Positions 26,288-35,002 are shown, numbered from the stretch's first letter. The stretch: 64,000 nt of DNA from Verrucomicrobiota bacterium (GCA_029556615.1 JAKQDD010000209.1:120048-184047); one strand, 5' to 3'. A program made the numbers and translations. The notes: generated by a model from the sequence alone, not told the origin.

Positions 26288-27215
26288 GGGTGGTCTCCAG
26301 GGCTTGGACGAACATCTCTTCGAGCGCGTTCGGGCTGGGGATGACTTCGAGGGGGGGGACGCCCAGATCGCGCAGGCAGGCCAGCACGGGGGTGAGGTTT
26401 GCGGCCCCGTGTTCGACGCGGATGTGGCCATTGGTCAGGAGCTCGCCGCGCCAACCCCGGGCGTTGAAGGCCTGCTGGACGTCGGCCTGCCGGTGGGCCA
26501 CAACGACCTCCGCGGCTCCCCGTCGGCGGGCCTTCAGGTTGGCGAGGCTGTCCTGGACCAGGACCCGGCCGCGTGCCAGGAGGATGATATGATCGCAAAT
26601 GCGTTCGACGTCATGCAGGAGATGCGAGGACAAGACCACGGTGATGCCGTGGTCCTGCCAGAGTCCACGGACGAGCTCGAGCATCTGGGCCTGTCCGCGC
26701 GGGTCGAGGCCATTGGTCGGCTCGTCGAGGAAGACCAATTCCGGGTCATGGACAATGGCCTGGGCGAGTTTCAGGCGCTGCTTCATGCCGGTTGAATAGG
26801 TGTCCACGCGCCGGTACCGCTCCTGGCCCATGCCGACGAAATCGAGCATCTCGTGGGCGCGCTGTCGGGCGGTTTGGAACGGGAGGCCGCACAACCGGGC
26901 GCAGTAGGTGACGTACTCGCAGCCCACCATGCCGGGGATATGGCAGTCTTGCTCCGGGGTGTACCCGATGCGTTTCCGGATCTCGCGTCCTTCGCGGCCG
27001 ATGTCGCGTCCGAGAAGGCGGGCGGAGCCTGCGGTGGCGGGCATGAGCTGGAGGAGGCACTTAAGAAGGGTGGACTTGCCGGCGCCGTTGGGGCCCAGGA
27101 GTCCGATCGCGCCGCGCTCGGCCCGCAGATCGAGACGATCCAAGGCCACGAAGCGCCCGAAGCGCTTCAGCAGACCCTGTGTCTCGATCACTACATCCGG
27201 CACGCGCGGGAGCAT
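26274..27215 (-). CDS. ABC transporter ATP-binding protein (first exporter)
   Basis: This 313-residue ATPase is the first gene of the two-exporter operon. Walker A is GPNGAGKST, Q-loop IGYTPEQD, signature YSTGMKQRLKLA, Walker B LVFLDEPTNGLD and H-loop SSHLLHD. A C-terminal domain of about 100 residues follows, as in ABC-2 exporters. It is divergently transcribed from the FAD oxidoreductase gene across 86 bp. The two ATPases of the operon are clearly paralogous but diverged, so the pairs probably form two transporters or one heteromeric complex. Confidence 0.92.
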   Translation of the reverse strand: MLPRVPDVVIETQGLLKRFGRFVALDRLDLRAERGAIGLLGPNGAGKSTLLKCLLQLMPATAGSARLLGRDIGREGREIRKRIGYTPEQDCHIPGMVGCEYVTYCARLCGLPFQTARQRAHEMLDFVGMGQERYRRVDTYSTGMKQRLKLAQAIVHDPELVFLDEPTNGLDPRGQAQMLELVRGLWQDHGITVVLSSHLLHDVERICDHIILLARGRVLVQDSLANLKARRRGAAEVVVAHRQADVQQAFNARGWRGELLTNGHIRVEHGAANLTPVLACLRDLGVPPLEVIPSPNALEEMFVQALETTRGPA

Positions 27216-27265
27216 ACCGGAGGCCTCGAGGAACGCCAGCAGAGACTGGGATGGGCAGACGACGG

Positions 27266-27295
27266 TTGTGTCCCGCGGAGTGCGCGGGGTATGCT
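27266..27295 (+). promoter_or_regulatory. Predicted promoter of the FAD oxidoreductase, leaderless geometry
   Basis: TTGTGT (27266-27271), an 18-nt spacer and TATGCT (27290-27295) end 6 nt before the ATG at 27302. A GGAGG-like stretch also fills those 6 nt, so either mode of initiation is possible. Confidence 0.45.
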
Positions 27296-27301
27296 GGAGG
27301 C

Positions 27302-29011
27302 ATGCGTGACGGGATCGTGGAGTGGCTGGGACAGGCTCTAAGGGCGGGGTGTGGTTTCCTGGCGAGGCGGTGGCGGCTGGGCTTCGGTGCGGGGTGGATG
27401 CTCGCGGCGGCAGCGAGCGGGCTGGGGGCGGTGGAGTCGTACGACGTTGTGGTGTACGGCGGGACCGCCGCGGGGGTGGTGGCGTCGATCCAGGCGCGGC
27501 GGATGGGGAAGACCGTGGTTCTGGTGTGTCCCGACGTCCATCTTGGGGGTTTGTCGAGCGGCGGCCTGGGGTGGACGGACACGGGGAACAAGGCGGTGAT
27601 CGGGGGGTTGTCCCGGGAGTTCTATCACCGCATCTGGAAGCATTACGAGCGGCCGGAGGCGTGGCGGTGGCAGCAGCGGTCCGAGTATGGGAACCGAGGA
27701 CAGGGGACGCCGGCGGTGGATGGCACCCAGCGCACGATGTGGATCTTCGAGCCGCACGTCGCGGAGCAGGTGTTCGAGGACTGGGTGCGGGAGCACGCGA
27801 TTCCGGTGCGGCGAGGGGAATGGCTGGATCGGGAGCGGGGCGTGGGGAAGGAGGGGGGGCGGATCACGGCGATCACGATGCTCAGCGGCCGGTCGTATGC
27901 GGGGAAGATGTTCCTGGATGCCACGTACGAAGGCGATCTGATGGCGGCGGCCGGTGTTTCCTATCATGTGGGCCGCGAGGCTCAGGGTGTTTATGGGGAG
28001 CGCTGGAACGGGGTGCAGACGGGCGTGCTTCACCACCGGCATCACTTTGGCGTTCTATCCGGGCGGATCAGCCCGTATGTGGTGCCTGGGGACGCGGGGA
28101 GCGGCGTCGTGCCGCGGGTGAGTGTCGCGCCGCCGGGGGAGTATGGGCAGGGCGACCGCCGGGTTCAGGCCTATTGCTTTCGGGTTTGTCTGACGGATCA
28201 TCCGGACAATCGCCGGCCATTTCCCCGTCCGGAAGGCTATGATGCCGGCCAGTACGAGCTGTTGCGGCGAGTACTGGCGACGGGCTGGCGGGAGACCTTC
28301 GACAAGTTCGATCCTGTGCCCAATCGGAAGACCGACACGAACAACCACGGGCCGATGAGCACCGACAACATCGGGTACAGCGACGAGTATCCGGAGGCCT
28401 CGTATGAGCGGCGCCGGGAGATCATCAAGGAGCACGAGCGATATCAGAAGGGGTGGTTCTATTACCTCGCCAACGACCCGGGTGTGCCCGAGGACGTCCG
28501 GGTGGCGATGCGGCGGTGGGGTTTGCCGCGGGACGAGTTTGCGGACAACGACGGCTGGCCTCACCAGCTCTACATCCGTGAGGCGCGCCGGATGATTGGA
28601 GCCTACGTAATGACCGAGAACGACCTGTTGCGGCGGCGGACGACGCCCGACCCGGTTGGGATGGGGTCGTACACGATCGACTCACACAATGTGCAGCGCT
28701 ACATCACGCCGGAGGGTTATGTGCAGAACGAGGGCGACATTGGCGTTCCGACGCCCGGACCGTACGGGATTGCGTACGGCGCGCTGGTTCCCCGTCGGGA
28801 TCAAGGTGTGAATCTCCTCGTGCCGGTGTGCGTATCGAGCTCGCACATTGCCTTTGGCTCGATCCGGATGGAGCCGGTGTTCATGATATTGGCGCAATCC
28901 GCGTCCACGGCGGCGGTGCTGGCGTTGGATGCCGGGGTGGCGGTGCAGGACCTGCCTTATGCGACTCTACGGAAGCGACTGGTTGAAGAGGGGCAGGTCC
29001 TTAGCCAGTAG
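27302..29011 (+). CDS. Exported FAD-dependent oxidoreductase
   Basis: This 569-residue protein has a leader rich in Ala/Leu at ~1-42 and then the FAD-binding VVVYGGTAAGVVASIQARRMG (a GGTxAG variant of GxGxxG) at ~47. LGGLSSGGLGWTD, the substrate-side hallmark of the FAD_oxidored (PF12831) family, follows. Later blocks FLDATYEGDLMAAAGV and QLYIREARRMIG, and the C-terminal SSSHIAFGSIRMEPVFMILAQSA motif, support the family over its full length. Verrucomicrobiota and Planctomycetes carry many such secreted oxidoreductases near polysaccharide genes. The substrate here is unknown. The 320-bp 3' gap holds repeat material. Confidence 0.88.
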   Translation: MRDGIVEWLGQALRAGCGFLARRWRLGFGAGWMLAAAASGLGAVESYDVVVYGGTAAGVVASIQARRMGKTVVLVCPDVHLGGLSSGGLGWTDTGNKAVIGGLSREFYHRIWKHYERPEAWRWQQRSEYGNRGQGTPAVDGTQRTMWIFEPHVAEQVFEDWVREHAIPVRRGEWLDRERGVGKEGGRITAITMLSGRSYAGKMFLDATYEGDLMAAAGVSYHVGREAQGVYGERWNGVQTGVLHHRHHFGVLSGRISPYVVPGDAGSGVVPRVSVAPPGEYGQGDRRVQAYCFRVCLTDHPDNRRPFPRPEGYDAGQYELLRRVLATGWRETFDKFDPVPNRKTDTNNHGPMSTDNIGYSDEYPEASYERRREIIKEHERYQKGWFYYLANDPGVPEDVRVAMRRWGLPRDEFADNDGWPHQLYIREARRMIGAYVMTENDLLRRRTTPDPVGMGSYTIDSHNVQRYITPEGYVQNEGDIGVPTPGPYGIAYGALVPRRDQGVNLLVPVCVSSSHIAFGSIRMEPVFMILAQSASTAAVLALDAGVAVQDLPYATLRKRLVEEGQVLSQ

Positions 29012-29062
29012 CAGCGCGGGACAGAGGACCGACGACAGACGGCCGAGGACCGAGGACGGCCC

Positions 29063-29335
29063 CCAGACTCATGAAGACCCTGCTGTGCCTGCCCACCCTC
29101 TCTTCCGCGCCTCGCTAACATATTGATAAGTCGGGGGGATGCACTACACGGTTCCCCTCACCCGCCCTTCGGGCACCCTCTCCCCATCGGATGGGGAGAG
29201 GGCAGGGTGAGGGGCCCTGTAGCCCATGCTGGCGACTGCTCAGTAGAGTCCTTGGAGGCGGGGGGGGCTGGGATTGGAACAGCAGGGGCCAAACTTGGCC
29301 TGTTCACCGCATATTCCACAAGTCGAGGACTCTAG
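29063..29335 (+). repeat. Two-module repeat, copy B, split by an inserted hairpin repeat
   Basis: Partial module 1 (29063-29118, ending CCGCGCCTCGCTAA) and complete module 2 (29244-29335, TAGAGTCC...CGAGGACTCTAG) are separated by ~125 bp that contains an unrelated palindromic repeat (29154-29214). The last bases supply the stop codon of the hydrolase gene on the minus strand (CTA at 29332-29334). The 29012-29062 remainder of the gap has only GAGGACCGA-like short direct repeats. Confidence 0.8.
29154..29214. repeat. REP-like palindrome
   Basis: Nested inverted arms CCCCTCACCC...GGGTGAGGGG surround a 10-bp hairpin CCCTCTCCCC/GGGGAGAGGG. A half-copy (CCTCACCCC...CCATCCGATGGGGAGAG) lies at 30545-30583. 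It resembles the GC-rich REP elements common in many phyla. Confidence 0.7.
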
Positions 29336-30243
29336 GGGCGCAGGTAGCGGTCGAACCACTCGGCGAAGCGGCGGACATCCAGGAGCATGGTGAGCCAGCC
29401 GTGTTTGCCTCCGGGGTGGACGACGAGGTCGACGGTGCCGCCGAGGGCCTGCGCCTTGTCTCTGAACCACTCGGATTGCTCGAGGGGCACGAGGGTATCG
29501 GCGTCGCCGTGGTAGATGAGGATTGGGGGCAGGTTCGTGGTGACGTGGTGGAGGGGGGACGACTCATGGCCGATGACCTTCCAGGCGGCGAGGTTGGTGG
29601 CCTGGGGACCAAACGCCTTCCGGAAGCTCCTGGGCGGGCCCCCGTCTCCGGGGTTTTCGGTGGACGTGCCGAGGTTGAGGAGGTCAGTGACCGGATAGAA
29701 GATGGCAACGGCCTGGACGGCGCTGCTTTGTCGGTCGATCGGGTCGTCGGCCTGATCGGGTCCCGGACCGCCGCGGGTGGCGAGCATAAGACTGAGATGG
29801 CCGCCGGCGCTGCCGCCCGTGACCCCGAGGCGCTGGGGATCAACCCCGTACCCGGCTGCGTGACACCTCACGAATCGGACGGCGCGGTGCATGTCTTCGA
29901 TGATCTCCATCACGCTCGCCTCCGGTTGGGAGACGTGGTAGATGGCGAACAACGTGTAGCCGCGGCGGAGCAACGGCGCGCCCATCCACGGGCTGAAGCT
30001 TCCAGGGGATGACGACTTCCAGCGGCCGCTGACGAGGACGAGGACGCCGCAGCCGTTGGGGCGGGAGGGGCGCAGCACGTCGAGGGCTAGGACACGTCCA
30101 TTTCGGCTGCCGTAAGCCACGGCGTTGGTCCGCTGGATGGAAGGATGGAAGTACCACCAGAGCCCGCCGCCGATCAGGCCCACGAGCAGCAGGAAGACGC
30201 CGAGGGCGAGGAACAGCACCCGGAAGAAGCGACGCCATGTCAT
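29332..30243 (-). CDS. Membrane-anchored alpha/beta hydrolase
   Basis: This 303-residue protein has an N-terminal membrane anchor (FFRVLFLALGVFLLLVGLIGGG, ~5-27) and then an esterase/lipase-type alpha/beta-hydrolase fold. The nucleophile elbow is GGSAGGH near residue 150; DADTLVPL carries the likely acid and HPGGKHGW the catalytic His. I use ATG 30243; TACAGT lies 8 nt before it at 30252-30257, and an in-frame TTG/ATG further upstream would translate repeat copy C. The gene is bracketed by inverted copies of a repeat family, and its stop codon lies inside copy B, so it may have moved as a unit. The likely substrate is an ester. Confidence 0.87.
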   Translation of the reverse strand: MTWRRFFRVLFLALGVFLLLVGLIGGGLWWYFHPSIQRTNAVAYGSRNGRVLALDVLRPSRPNGCGVLVLVSGRWKSSSPGSFSPWMGAPLLRRGYTLFAIYHVSQPEASVMEIIEDMHRAVRFVRCHAAGYGVDPQRLGVTGGSAGGHLSLMLATRGGPGPDQADDPIDRQSSAVQAVAIFYPVTDLLNLGTSTENPGDGGPPRSFRKAFGPQATNLAAWKVIGHESSPLHHVTTNLPPILIYHGDADTLVPLEQSEWFRDKAQALGGTVDLVVHPGGKHGWLTMLLDVRRFAEWFDRYLRP

Positions 30244-30310
30244 GGGCGGAGACTGTACTCGCAAGTCCTCCGGCAGGCGAGCTTCGCGGATCCCCAAGGA
30301 ACACCACACC

Positions 30311-30490
30311 AGAGTCCTCGACTCCTGAAACACGGGGTCAACAGGTTAAGTTTGGTCCGATCTGGTTCCAGGCCATCCCTCCTTCCGTCGAGGACTCTCC
30401 ATTAGCGAGGCGGGGAAGAGAGGGTGGGCAGGCACAGCAGGGTCTTCATGAGCCTGAGGACTCGACTGGGTCTGAGGCGCGCCTCGCTAG
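30311..30490 (-). repeat. Two-module repeat, copy C (reverse orientation)
   Basis: Module 2 reversed (30311-30398, AGAGTCCTCGA...TCGAGGACTCT) is followed by module 1 reversed (30403-30490, TAGCGAGGCG...CGCGCCTCGCTAG). It opposes copy B, so the hydrolase gene lies between inverted copies. It occupies about half of the 418-bp gap upstream of the hydrolase and the CotH/EF-hand gene; a REP half-copy (30545-30583) and a promoter (30625-30653) account for part of the rest. Confidence 0.85.
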
Positions 30491-30544
30491 CGCCGTCGCT
30501 GCCGACGCATGACTGATCGGTCGTTGGGATGGACTACGAGGCCG

Positions 30545-30583
30545 CCTCACCCCGGCCGGTACCCCATCCGATGGGGAGAGGGT
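30545..30583. repeat. REP-like palindrome, half copy
   Basis: CCTCACCCC and CCATCCGATGGGGAGAGGGTG match one arm and the centre of the palindrome at 29154-29214. It lies just outside copy C of the two-module repeat. Confidence 0.5.
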
Positions 30584-30624
30584 GCGCGGGGGGCGGGGGC
30601 AGAGATGCGGATTTCGTGAGGATC

Positions 30625-30653
30625 TTGCGCATGTACGGTCGGGCATGGAGACT
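30625..30653 (+). promoter_or_regulatory. Predicted promoter of the CotH/EF-hand gene
   Basis: TTGCGC (30625-30630), a 17-nt spacer and GAGACT (30648-30653) end 8 nt before the ATG at 30662, supporting that ATG over the in-frame one at 30749. Confidence 0.4.
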
Positions 30654-30661
30654 GCGGGAGC

Positions 30662-32965
30662 ATGATACCGGGCGAGCGAACATCATCTCTGACCTCTGGA
30701 GGAGGCGGTGCGGGTGGCTCGGGGTTGCGGACCCCGTGGCCGACGGGGATGGTTACGCTTTGTGGGGTTCTGCTGGTGGCGGCGGTGTTTGCGGCGTCGC
30801 TGGTGATGGCGCACCGGGTGACGCCGGGGGCGGTCGGGGTGTCCCGGGTTGGCACCGAATGGCTCTTCAATGTGACCAGCGTGTGGACGGTTCACCTCGA
30901 GTTTGCCAGGGCCCAGTGGGAGGGGCTCGAACCGAAGGGCGGCATGGGACCGTTGGAAGGGCGCGGTGGTCCAGGCGGCGCCGATCGGCCTGGGGGCATG
31001 GGGTTGCCGGGGGGAATGGGGGGGCCGGGCGGTTTTGGTCCCGGGATGTTCCTGGCGCCGGCGGTGATGCATCGGGCGGACACGGATCACGATCGGAAGC
31101 TGACGCCGATCGAGTTCGAGGCCTTGGCGGGGGTGTGGTTTCGGGCGATGGACACGAACTCGAGCGGGGGGCTGAGCCTCGAGGAAGTGCGATCCGGGAT
31201 GAACTCAGGAATGGCGACGGGCGGTCCCGGGGCGTCAGGGGGGGGTATGATGGGCCGGGCTGACCGGGGAGGGGATGGAGGCGGGCCGGGGATGATGTTC
31301 GTGGCTGGCGAAGGACGGCGCAACGGGTTGGCGGGGATGATGGGATTGGACTTTCCGACCGTCGTGGCGGACTTGGAGTTCGAGGGAACGCGCTATCCTT
31401 CGGTGGCGGTCCGTTACAAGGGGAACGGGACATTCATGGAGTCGCGGGCCTCGGTCAAGCGCTCGTTGAAGCTGGACTTGAACGACGGTTTTCCGGGGCG
31501 CGATTTGGCGGGGGTGGTCAAGTTGAATTTCCACAACAACGTGACGGACGTCAGTTGGATGAACGAGGTGTTGGCGCACCGGCTATATCGGGAGGCGGGG
31601 GTGCCGGCGCCGCGCAGTGCGTACGCACGGCTTTATGTAACGGTTCCGGGCGTCCACGATCGGAAGTATTTCGGGCTCTATTCGATGGTTGAGAACGTGG
31701 ACAACCGGTGGGCCTCGGACCGGTTTGGCACGAGGAAGGGTGCGATCTTCAAGCCGGTGACGCGGCAGTTGTTCGAGTATCTTGGGGGCGACTGGGCAGC
31801 TTACCGGCAGATCTACGATCCGAAGACTCCGGTATCCGACGAAGAGACCGGCCGGGTGATTGCGTTCTCCAAGCTGGTGTCGGAGGCGGAGGACGTGGAA
31901 TTCGCGGCGCGGTTGCCGGAGTATCTGGATTTGGAACAATTCGCGCGGTACATGGCGGTGACGGTCTATTTGAGCACGATGGACAGTCTGCTTGGGGTGG
32001 GGCAGAACTACTATGTCTACCTGCATCCGAAGACGCATCGGTTTCAATTTGTGCCCTGGGATTTGGATCATGCGTTCGGGCAATTCCCACTGATGGGGAG
32101 CCAGGAGCAGCGTGAGAATCTGAGCCTGCTGCATCCCTGGCAGGGTTCGAACCGTTTTCTCGAGCGCGTGTTTGGGGCGCGCGCCTTCCGGGAGATCTAC
32201 CTGGCGCGGTTCCGGGAGTTGAGTGAGACGCTGTTTGTTCCTGAGCGCTTTGAGCGTCAGGTTGACGCGATTGCCGCGGCGGTCCGCCCGGCTGTCGAGG
32301 AGGAGTCAAAGGAGAGGCTGGCCCGGTTTGACGCGGCGGTTGCGGGGCGCTTCTTGGGGGGCCGGGCTTTTCGGGGTGGGTTTGACGGGCCATCGGGGGC
32401 TCGTCCGGATTCAACCGGTCGTCGACGCGAAGGTCTGCCGGAGGGGCCGTCGGGCGGCGCTGGTTTTGAAGGAAGGGAGAGTGCCCGTTTCGGGCCCTTG
32501 AGAGGCACGGATCCGAACTCGAAACCGATCAAGGGGTTTGTGACAGCCCGATCGGCGTCGGTGGCGGACCAGTTGGCGGGGCGGTCTGAAGGCGTGCGAT
32601 TGGGTGGGTTGGGCGGGCCTGGTGTCGGGGACCGGCGGGGGCCCATGGCGGCTCGCGGTGGGTTCGGCGGTCCGCCGGGTGGGCCTGGGGGCCCGGGGCC
32701 GTGGGGCGGGCCGGGCACGTTCCTGGGTCCGGTGGTGATGGGGCTATTCGACAAGGACAAGGACGCGACGATCACGCTTGCGGAGTTTGTCGGGAGATTT
32801 CGCCTGTGGTCTAAGGAATGGGATGCTGGCGGCACGGGTTGGTTGACAGAGGACCAACTGCGGGCTGGGATGAACCGTGTTTTAGCCCCGGGGCCGGGGG
32901 TGATGCCGGGTGGGTTTGGAATGCCGCCGGGGGGGATGATCGAGTCCGAGGGGGGTGATGGGTGA
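30662..32965 (+). CDS. CotH-family kinase with EF-hands, membrane anchored
   Basis: This 767-residue protein has a membrane segment at ~30-50 and a Gly/Met/Pro-rich linker. Two EF-hand-like loops follow (DTDHDRKLTPIEF ~140, DTNSSGGLSLEEV ~160), then the CotH domain at ~230-545: VRYKGNGTFMES, KRSLKLDLND, LNFHNN, GLYSMVENVD, NYYVYLHP and VPWDLDHAFG, which keeps the D-L-D metal motif. A Gly/Arg-rich linker leads to two more EF-hand loops (DKDKDATITLAEF, DAGGTGWLTEDQL ~720-735). CotH proteins are atypical kinases, shown in Bacillus to phosphorylate coat proteins. It is followed by DUF4956 and VTC genes, a recurring trio. The EF-hands suggest Ca dependence or an adhesive role. Confidence 0.88.
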   Translation: MIPGERTSSLTSGGGGAGGSGLRTPWPTGMVTLCGVLLVAAVFAASLVMAHRVTPGAVGVSRVGTEWLFNVTSVWTVHLEFARAQWEGLEPKGGMGPLEGRGGPGGADRPGGMGLPGGMGGPGGFGPGMFLAPAVMHRADTDHDRKLTPIEFEALAGVWFRAMDTNSSGGLSLEEVRSGMNSGMATGGPGASGGGMMGRADRGGDGGGPGMMFVAGEGRRNGLAGMMGLDFPTVVADLEFEGTRYPSVAVRYKGNGTFMESRASVKRSLKLDLNDGFPGRDLAGVVKLNFHNNVTDVSWMNEVLAHRLYREAGVPAPRSAYARLYVTVPGVHDRKYFGLYSMVENVDNRWASDRFGTRKGAIFKPVTRQLFEYLGGDWAAYRQIYDPKTPVSDEETGRVIAFSKLVSEAEDVEFAARLPEYLDLEQFARYMAVTVYLSTMDSLLGVGQNYYVYLHPKTHRFQFVPWDLDHAFGQFPLMGSQEQRENLSLLHPWQGSNRFLERVFGARAFREIYLARFRELSETLFVPERFERQVDAIAAAVRPAVEEESKERLARFDAAVAGRFLGGRAFRGGFDGPSGARPDSTGRRREGLPEGPSGGAGFEGRESARFGPLRGTDPNSKPIKGFVTARSASVADQLAGRSEGVRLGGLGGPGVGDRRGPMAARGGFGGPPGGPGGPGPWGGPGTFLGPVVMGLFDKDKDATITLAEFVGRFRLWSKEWDAGGTGWLTEDQLRAGMNRVLAPGPGVMPGGFGMPPGGMIESEGGDG

Positions 32966-33104
32966 GGGGGCGTGGGCCGGAGAGCGATGAGATTGTGGGG
33001 CAGGATGCGGGCGGTGGGAACCGATGGTGCAGAAGGAAGAGACTGGAAGAGCGAGCAACGGGCTTTGGGCAATCGAGACATGACCGGGAATTAACGGATT
33101 GACT

Positions 33105-33791
33105 ATGCAACTACCGCAATCGTTACGCGAACTATTCTGGAATCCGACGGCGCTGGGCGCGTTACCCGGGCTGGTTTTGAGCCTGGCTTTGGCCGCGGTG
33201 TTGGGCCTGATCCTGGGGGAGGTCTATGCGCGGTTTGGGCGGTCGTTGTCGAACCGGCGGGTGTTTGGTCGGAACTTCCTTTTGCTGACGGTGACGACGA
33301 CGCTGATCATCACGATTGTGAAATCCTCGCTGGCGCTTTCGCTGGGGCTGGTGGGGGCGCTATCGATCGTGCGGTTTCGGGCGGCGATCAAGGAACCGGA
33401 GGAGCTGGCGTTTTTGTTTCTGGCGATCGGGGTGGGCTTGGGTTTGGGTGCTGGCCAGGCGCTGGTGACGCTGGTTGCGTTGGGGGTGATTCTGAGTCTG
33501 GTGGTGTTGCGGAGTCTGGTTCGGCGGGCTCCGGAGCCGCCGAATCTGTACGTGACCGTGACGAGTCCGGCGCCCGGCAAGGTCACGCCGGGCCAGATTC
33601 TGGAGACGCTGACGGCGTTGGGGGGGCGGGGCATGTTGAAGCGGTTTGACGAGACCCCAGAACTGCTGGAGGCGTCTTTCCTTGTGGACTTTTCCGATGT
33701 GAGCCAATTCGAGAAGTTCGCGCAGCGTCTTCGCGAGCGGAGTCCCGGGGCGAAGGTCAGCTGTGTGGATGACCGGGGGTTGGAGGCGTGA
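33105..33791 (+). CDS. DUF4956 membrane protein
   Basis: This 228-residue protein has about four membrane helices (~20-40, 60-82, 85-105, 110-135). The core FLLLTVTTTLIITIVKSSLALSLGLVGALSIVRFRAAIK carries the invariant GxxGALSxVRFRxxxK signature of DUF4956. A ~90-residue soluble C-terminal domain follows. The ATG at 33105 is preferred to a TTG six bases upstream. DUF4956 genes often sit beside VTC-domain and CotH genes; the biochemical role is unknown. Its stop overlaps the VTC gene start (GTGA). Confidence 0.88.
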   Translation: MQLPQSLRELFWNPTALGALPGLVLSLALAAVLGLILGEVYARFGRSLSNRRVFGRNFLLLTVTTTLIITIVKSSLALSLGLVGALSIVRFRAAIKEPEELAFLFLAIGVGLGLGAGQALVTLVALGVILSLVVLRSLVRRAPEPPNLYVTVTSPAPGKVTPGQILETLTALGGRGMLKRFDETPELLEASFLVDFSDVSQFEKFAQRLRERSPGAKVSCVDDRGLEA

Positions 33792-34510
33792 GGGGATGGG
33801 GTGGAGCCATGACGGCGTCACTGCCCAACGTGCGGTACGAGCGGAAGTTTCTGGTGCCAGCGGGTTGCCTGGCCGAGGCGGTGATGTTGGTTCACCGGCA
33901 TCCGGCGCTGTTTCGGGAGGTGTATCCGCCGCGGTGGGTGAACAACGTCTACTTGGACTCGCCGGGTCTGCAGGGGTACCTGGACCACATTCACGGCGTT
34001 GCGCGCCGGGTGAAGACGCGGGTGCGGTGGTATGGGGCGGCGACGGGGCGGATTGAGAAGCCGGCGCTCGAGCGGAAGATCAAGCGCGGCCTGGTGAGCG
34101 GCAAGTTCAGCTACGGTTTGCCGGCTCTGGCGGTTGACGGCGGTCTGGCCCGGGACCTATTCGAGGCGGCGTTGAACCACGCCGTCCTGCCGGAGAGGGT
34201 GCGCTGGGGGTTGCGGCAGCTCGAGCCGGTGTTGATCAATCGGTATCGCCGCCGGTACTACGCGAGTGCGGATGGCCGTTTCCGATTGACCCTGGATACG
34301 GACCTGGAATTCCTGTCGCCCGAGGACACGGCGGCTTGGCGGGTGCCTCCGGCGAGGACGCCCTCGCCGGTCATTCTCGAACTGAAGTATGCTCCCGAGG
34401 ATGCGGAGGTTGCGGCGGAGGTGACGCACGCCCTGCGGCTGCGGGTGGTTCGCTGTTCGAAGTACGTGCTCGGGATCGAGCGGGTGCGGGTGGTTCCGTC
34501 GCTGAGCTGA
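33788..34510 (+). CDS. VTC-domain protein, candidate polyphosphate polymerase
   Basis: The 240-residue product is essentially a single VTC domain, a triphosphate-tunnel-metalloenzyme fold. The tunnel residues are visible: YERKF near residue 17, VNNVYLDSP, KTRVRWYG, ALERKIKRG, LINRYRRRYY, RLTLDTDLEF, VILELKYAP and VVRCSKYVLGI. In yeast VTC4 this domain makes polyphosphate from ATP; bacterial members remain poorly characterised. The GTG at 33788 overlaps the DUF4956 stop; an ATG at 33809 is the alternative start. It is coupled to DUF4956, which may form a membrane channel or partner. Confidence 0.9.
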   Translation: MRGWGGAMTASLPNVRYERKFLVPAGCLAEAVMLVHRHPALFREVYPPRWVNNVYLDSPGLQGYLDHIHGVARRVKTRVRWYGAATGRIEKPALERKIKRGLVSGKFSYGLPALAVDGGLARDLFEAALNHAVLPERVRWGLRQLEPVLINRYRRRYYASADGRFRLTLDTDLEFLSPEDTAAWRVPPARTPSPVILELKYAPEDAEVAAEVTHALRLRVVRCSKYVLGIERVRVVPSLS

Positions 34511-34557
34511 GGCGGGGCGACGGACGGCGTGCGGGTTGCGGCGGTCCGGTTGGGGGG

Positions 34558-34896
34558 TCAATCGGCGTGGAAGACCTCATCCATGGACGCCCACCAGTCT
34601 CCGGGGCGGCGGTTGGCGAGCGGTTTCTGGCAGGGCATGCAGAAGGACCACCAGCGTTGGGTGACAGGGTCGGCCGCCATGTCCGCCATGTCCGCCGCGA
34701 AATCGTCGCCGGTGTACTCGAAGTAGCTGAAGAGATACGGCTGTCCGTCGTCGAGATGGCGCAAGAAGATCGTGTAATTGCGCAGGTGGCAGTCGGCGAT
34801 TTTCTTGAGGACGTCCGGCCAGACGGCGGCGTGGAGCCGCTTGTACTCCTCCACCTTGTCCGGGTGGAGGCCGAGGACCATTCCGTAGCGTTTCAT
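34558..34896 (-). CDS. L-rhamnose mutarotase-like protein
   Basis: This 112-residue dimeric alpha+beta-barrel protein belongs to the RhaM family, which interconverts alpha and beta anomers of L-rhamnose or L-fucose. Family motifs are KRYGMVLGLHPDKVEEY, LHAAVWPDVL, NYTIFL and LFSYFEYTGDDF, with MADMAADPVTQRWW at the C-terminal part. The ATG at 34896 is used; a TTG nine bases upstream is in frame. No rhamnose catabolic genes are nearby, so the true substrate is uncertain. The start region is divergent from the efflux operon. Confidence 0.88.
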   Translation of the reverse strand: MKRYGMVLGLHPDKVEEYKRLHAAVWPDVLKKIADCHLRNYTIFLRHLDDGQPYLFSYFEYTGDDFAADMADMAADPVTQRWWSFCMPCQKPLANRRPGDWWASMDEVFHAD

Positions 34897-34973
34897 GGGA
34901 TGCAATCGGTTCGAGTTCGAGGGGGGAAGGCCAACAAGTCAAGCCCGGGGTTTTCGCGGATTGGGATGAGGGT

Positions 34974-35002
34974 TTGCACTCTGACCGGAGGCTGTCTACA
35001 CT
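34974..35002 (+). promoter_or_regulatory. Predicted promoter of the efflux operon
   Basis: TTGCAC (34974-34979), a 17-nt spacer and TACACT (34997-35002) form the best sigma70-like match in the window, 15 nt before the ATG at 35018. The mRNA leader would be only about 8-10 nt. Confidence 0.55.

Noticed and set aside
26288..26431. ATG-initiated N-terminal extension of the first ABC-2 permease.
   Set aside because: It would translate the end of the preceding ATPase gene in another frame; the extension is Ser/Pro/Arg-rich and unlike permease N-termini.
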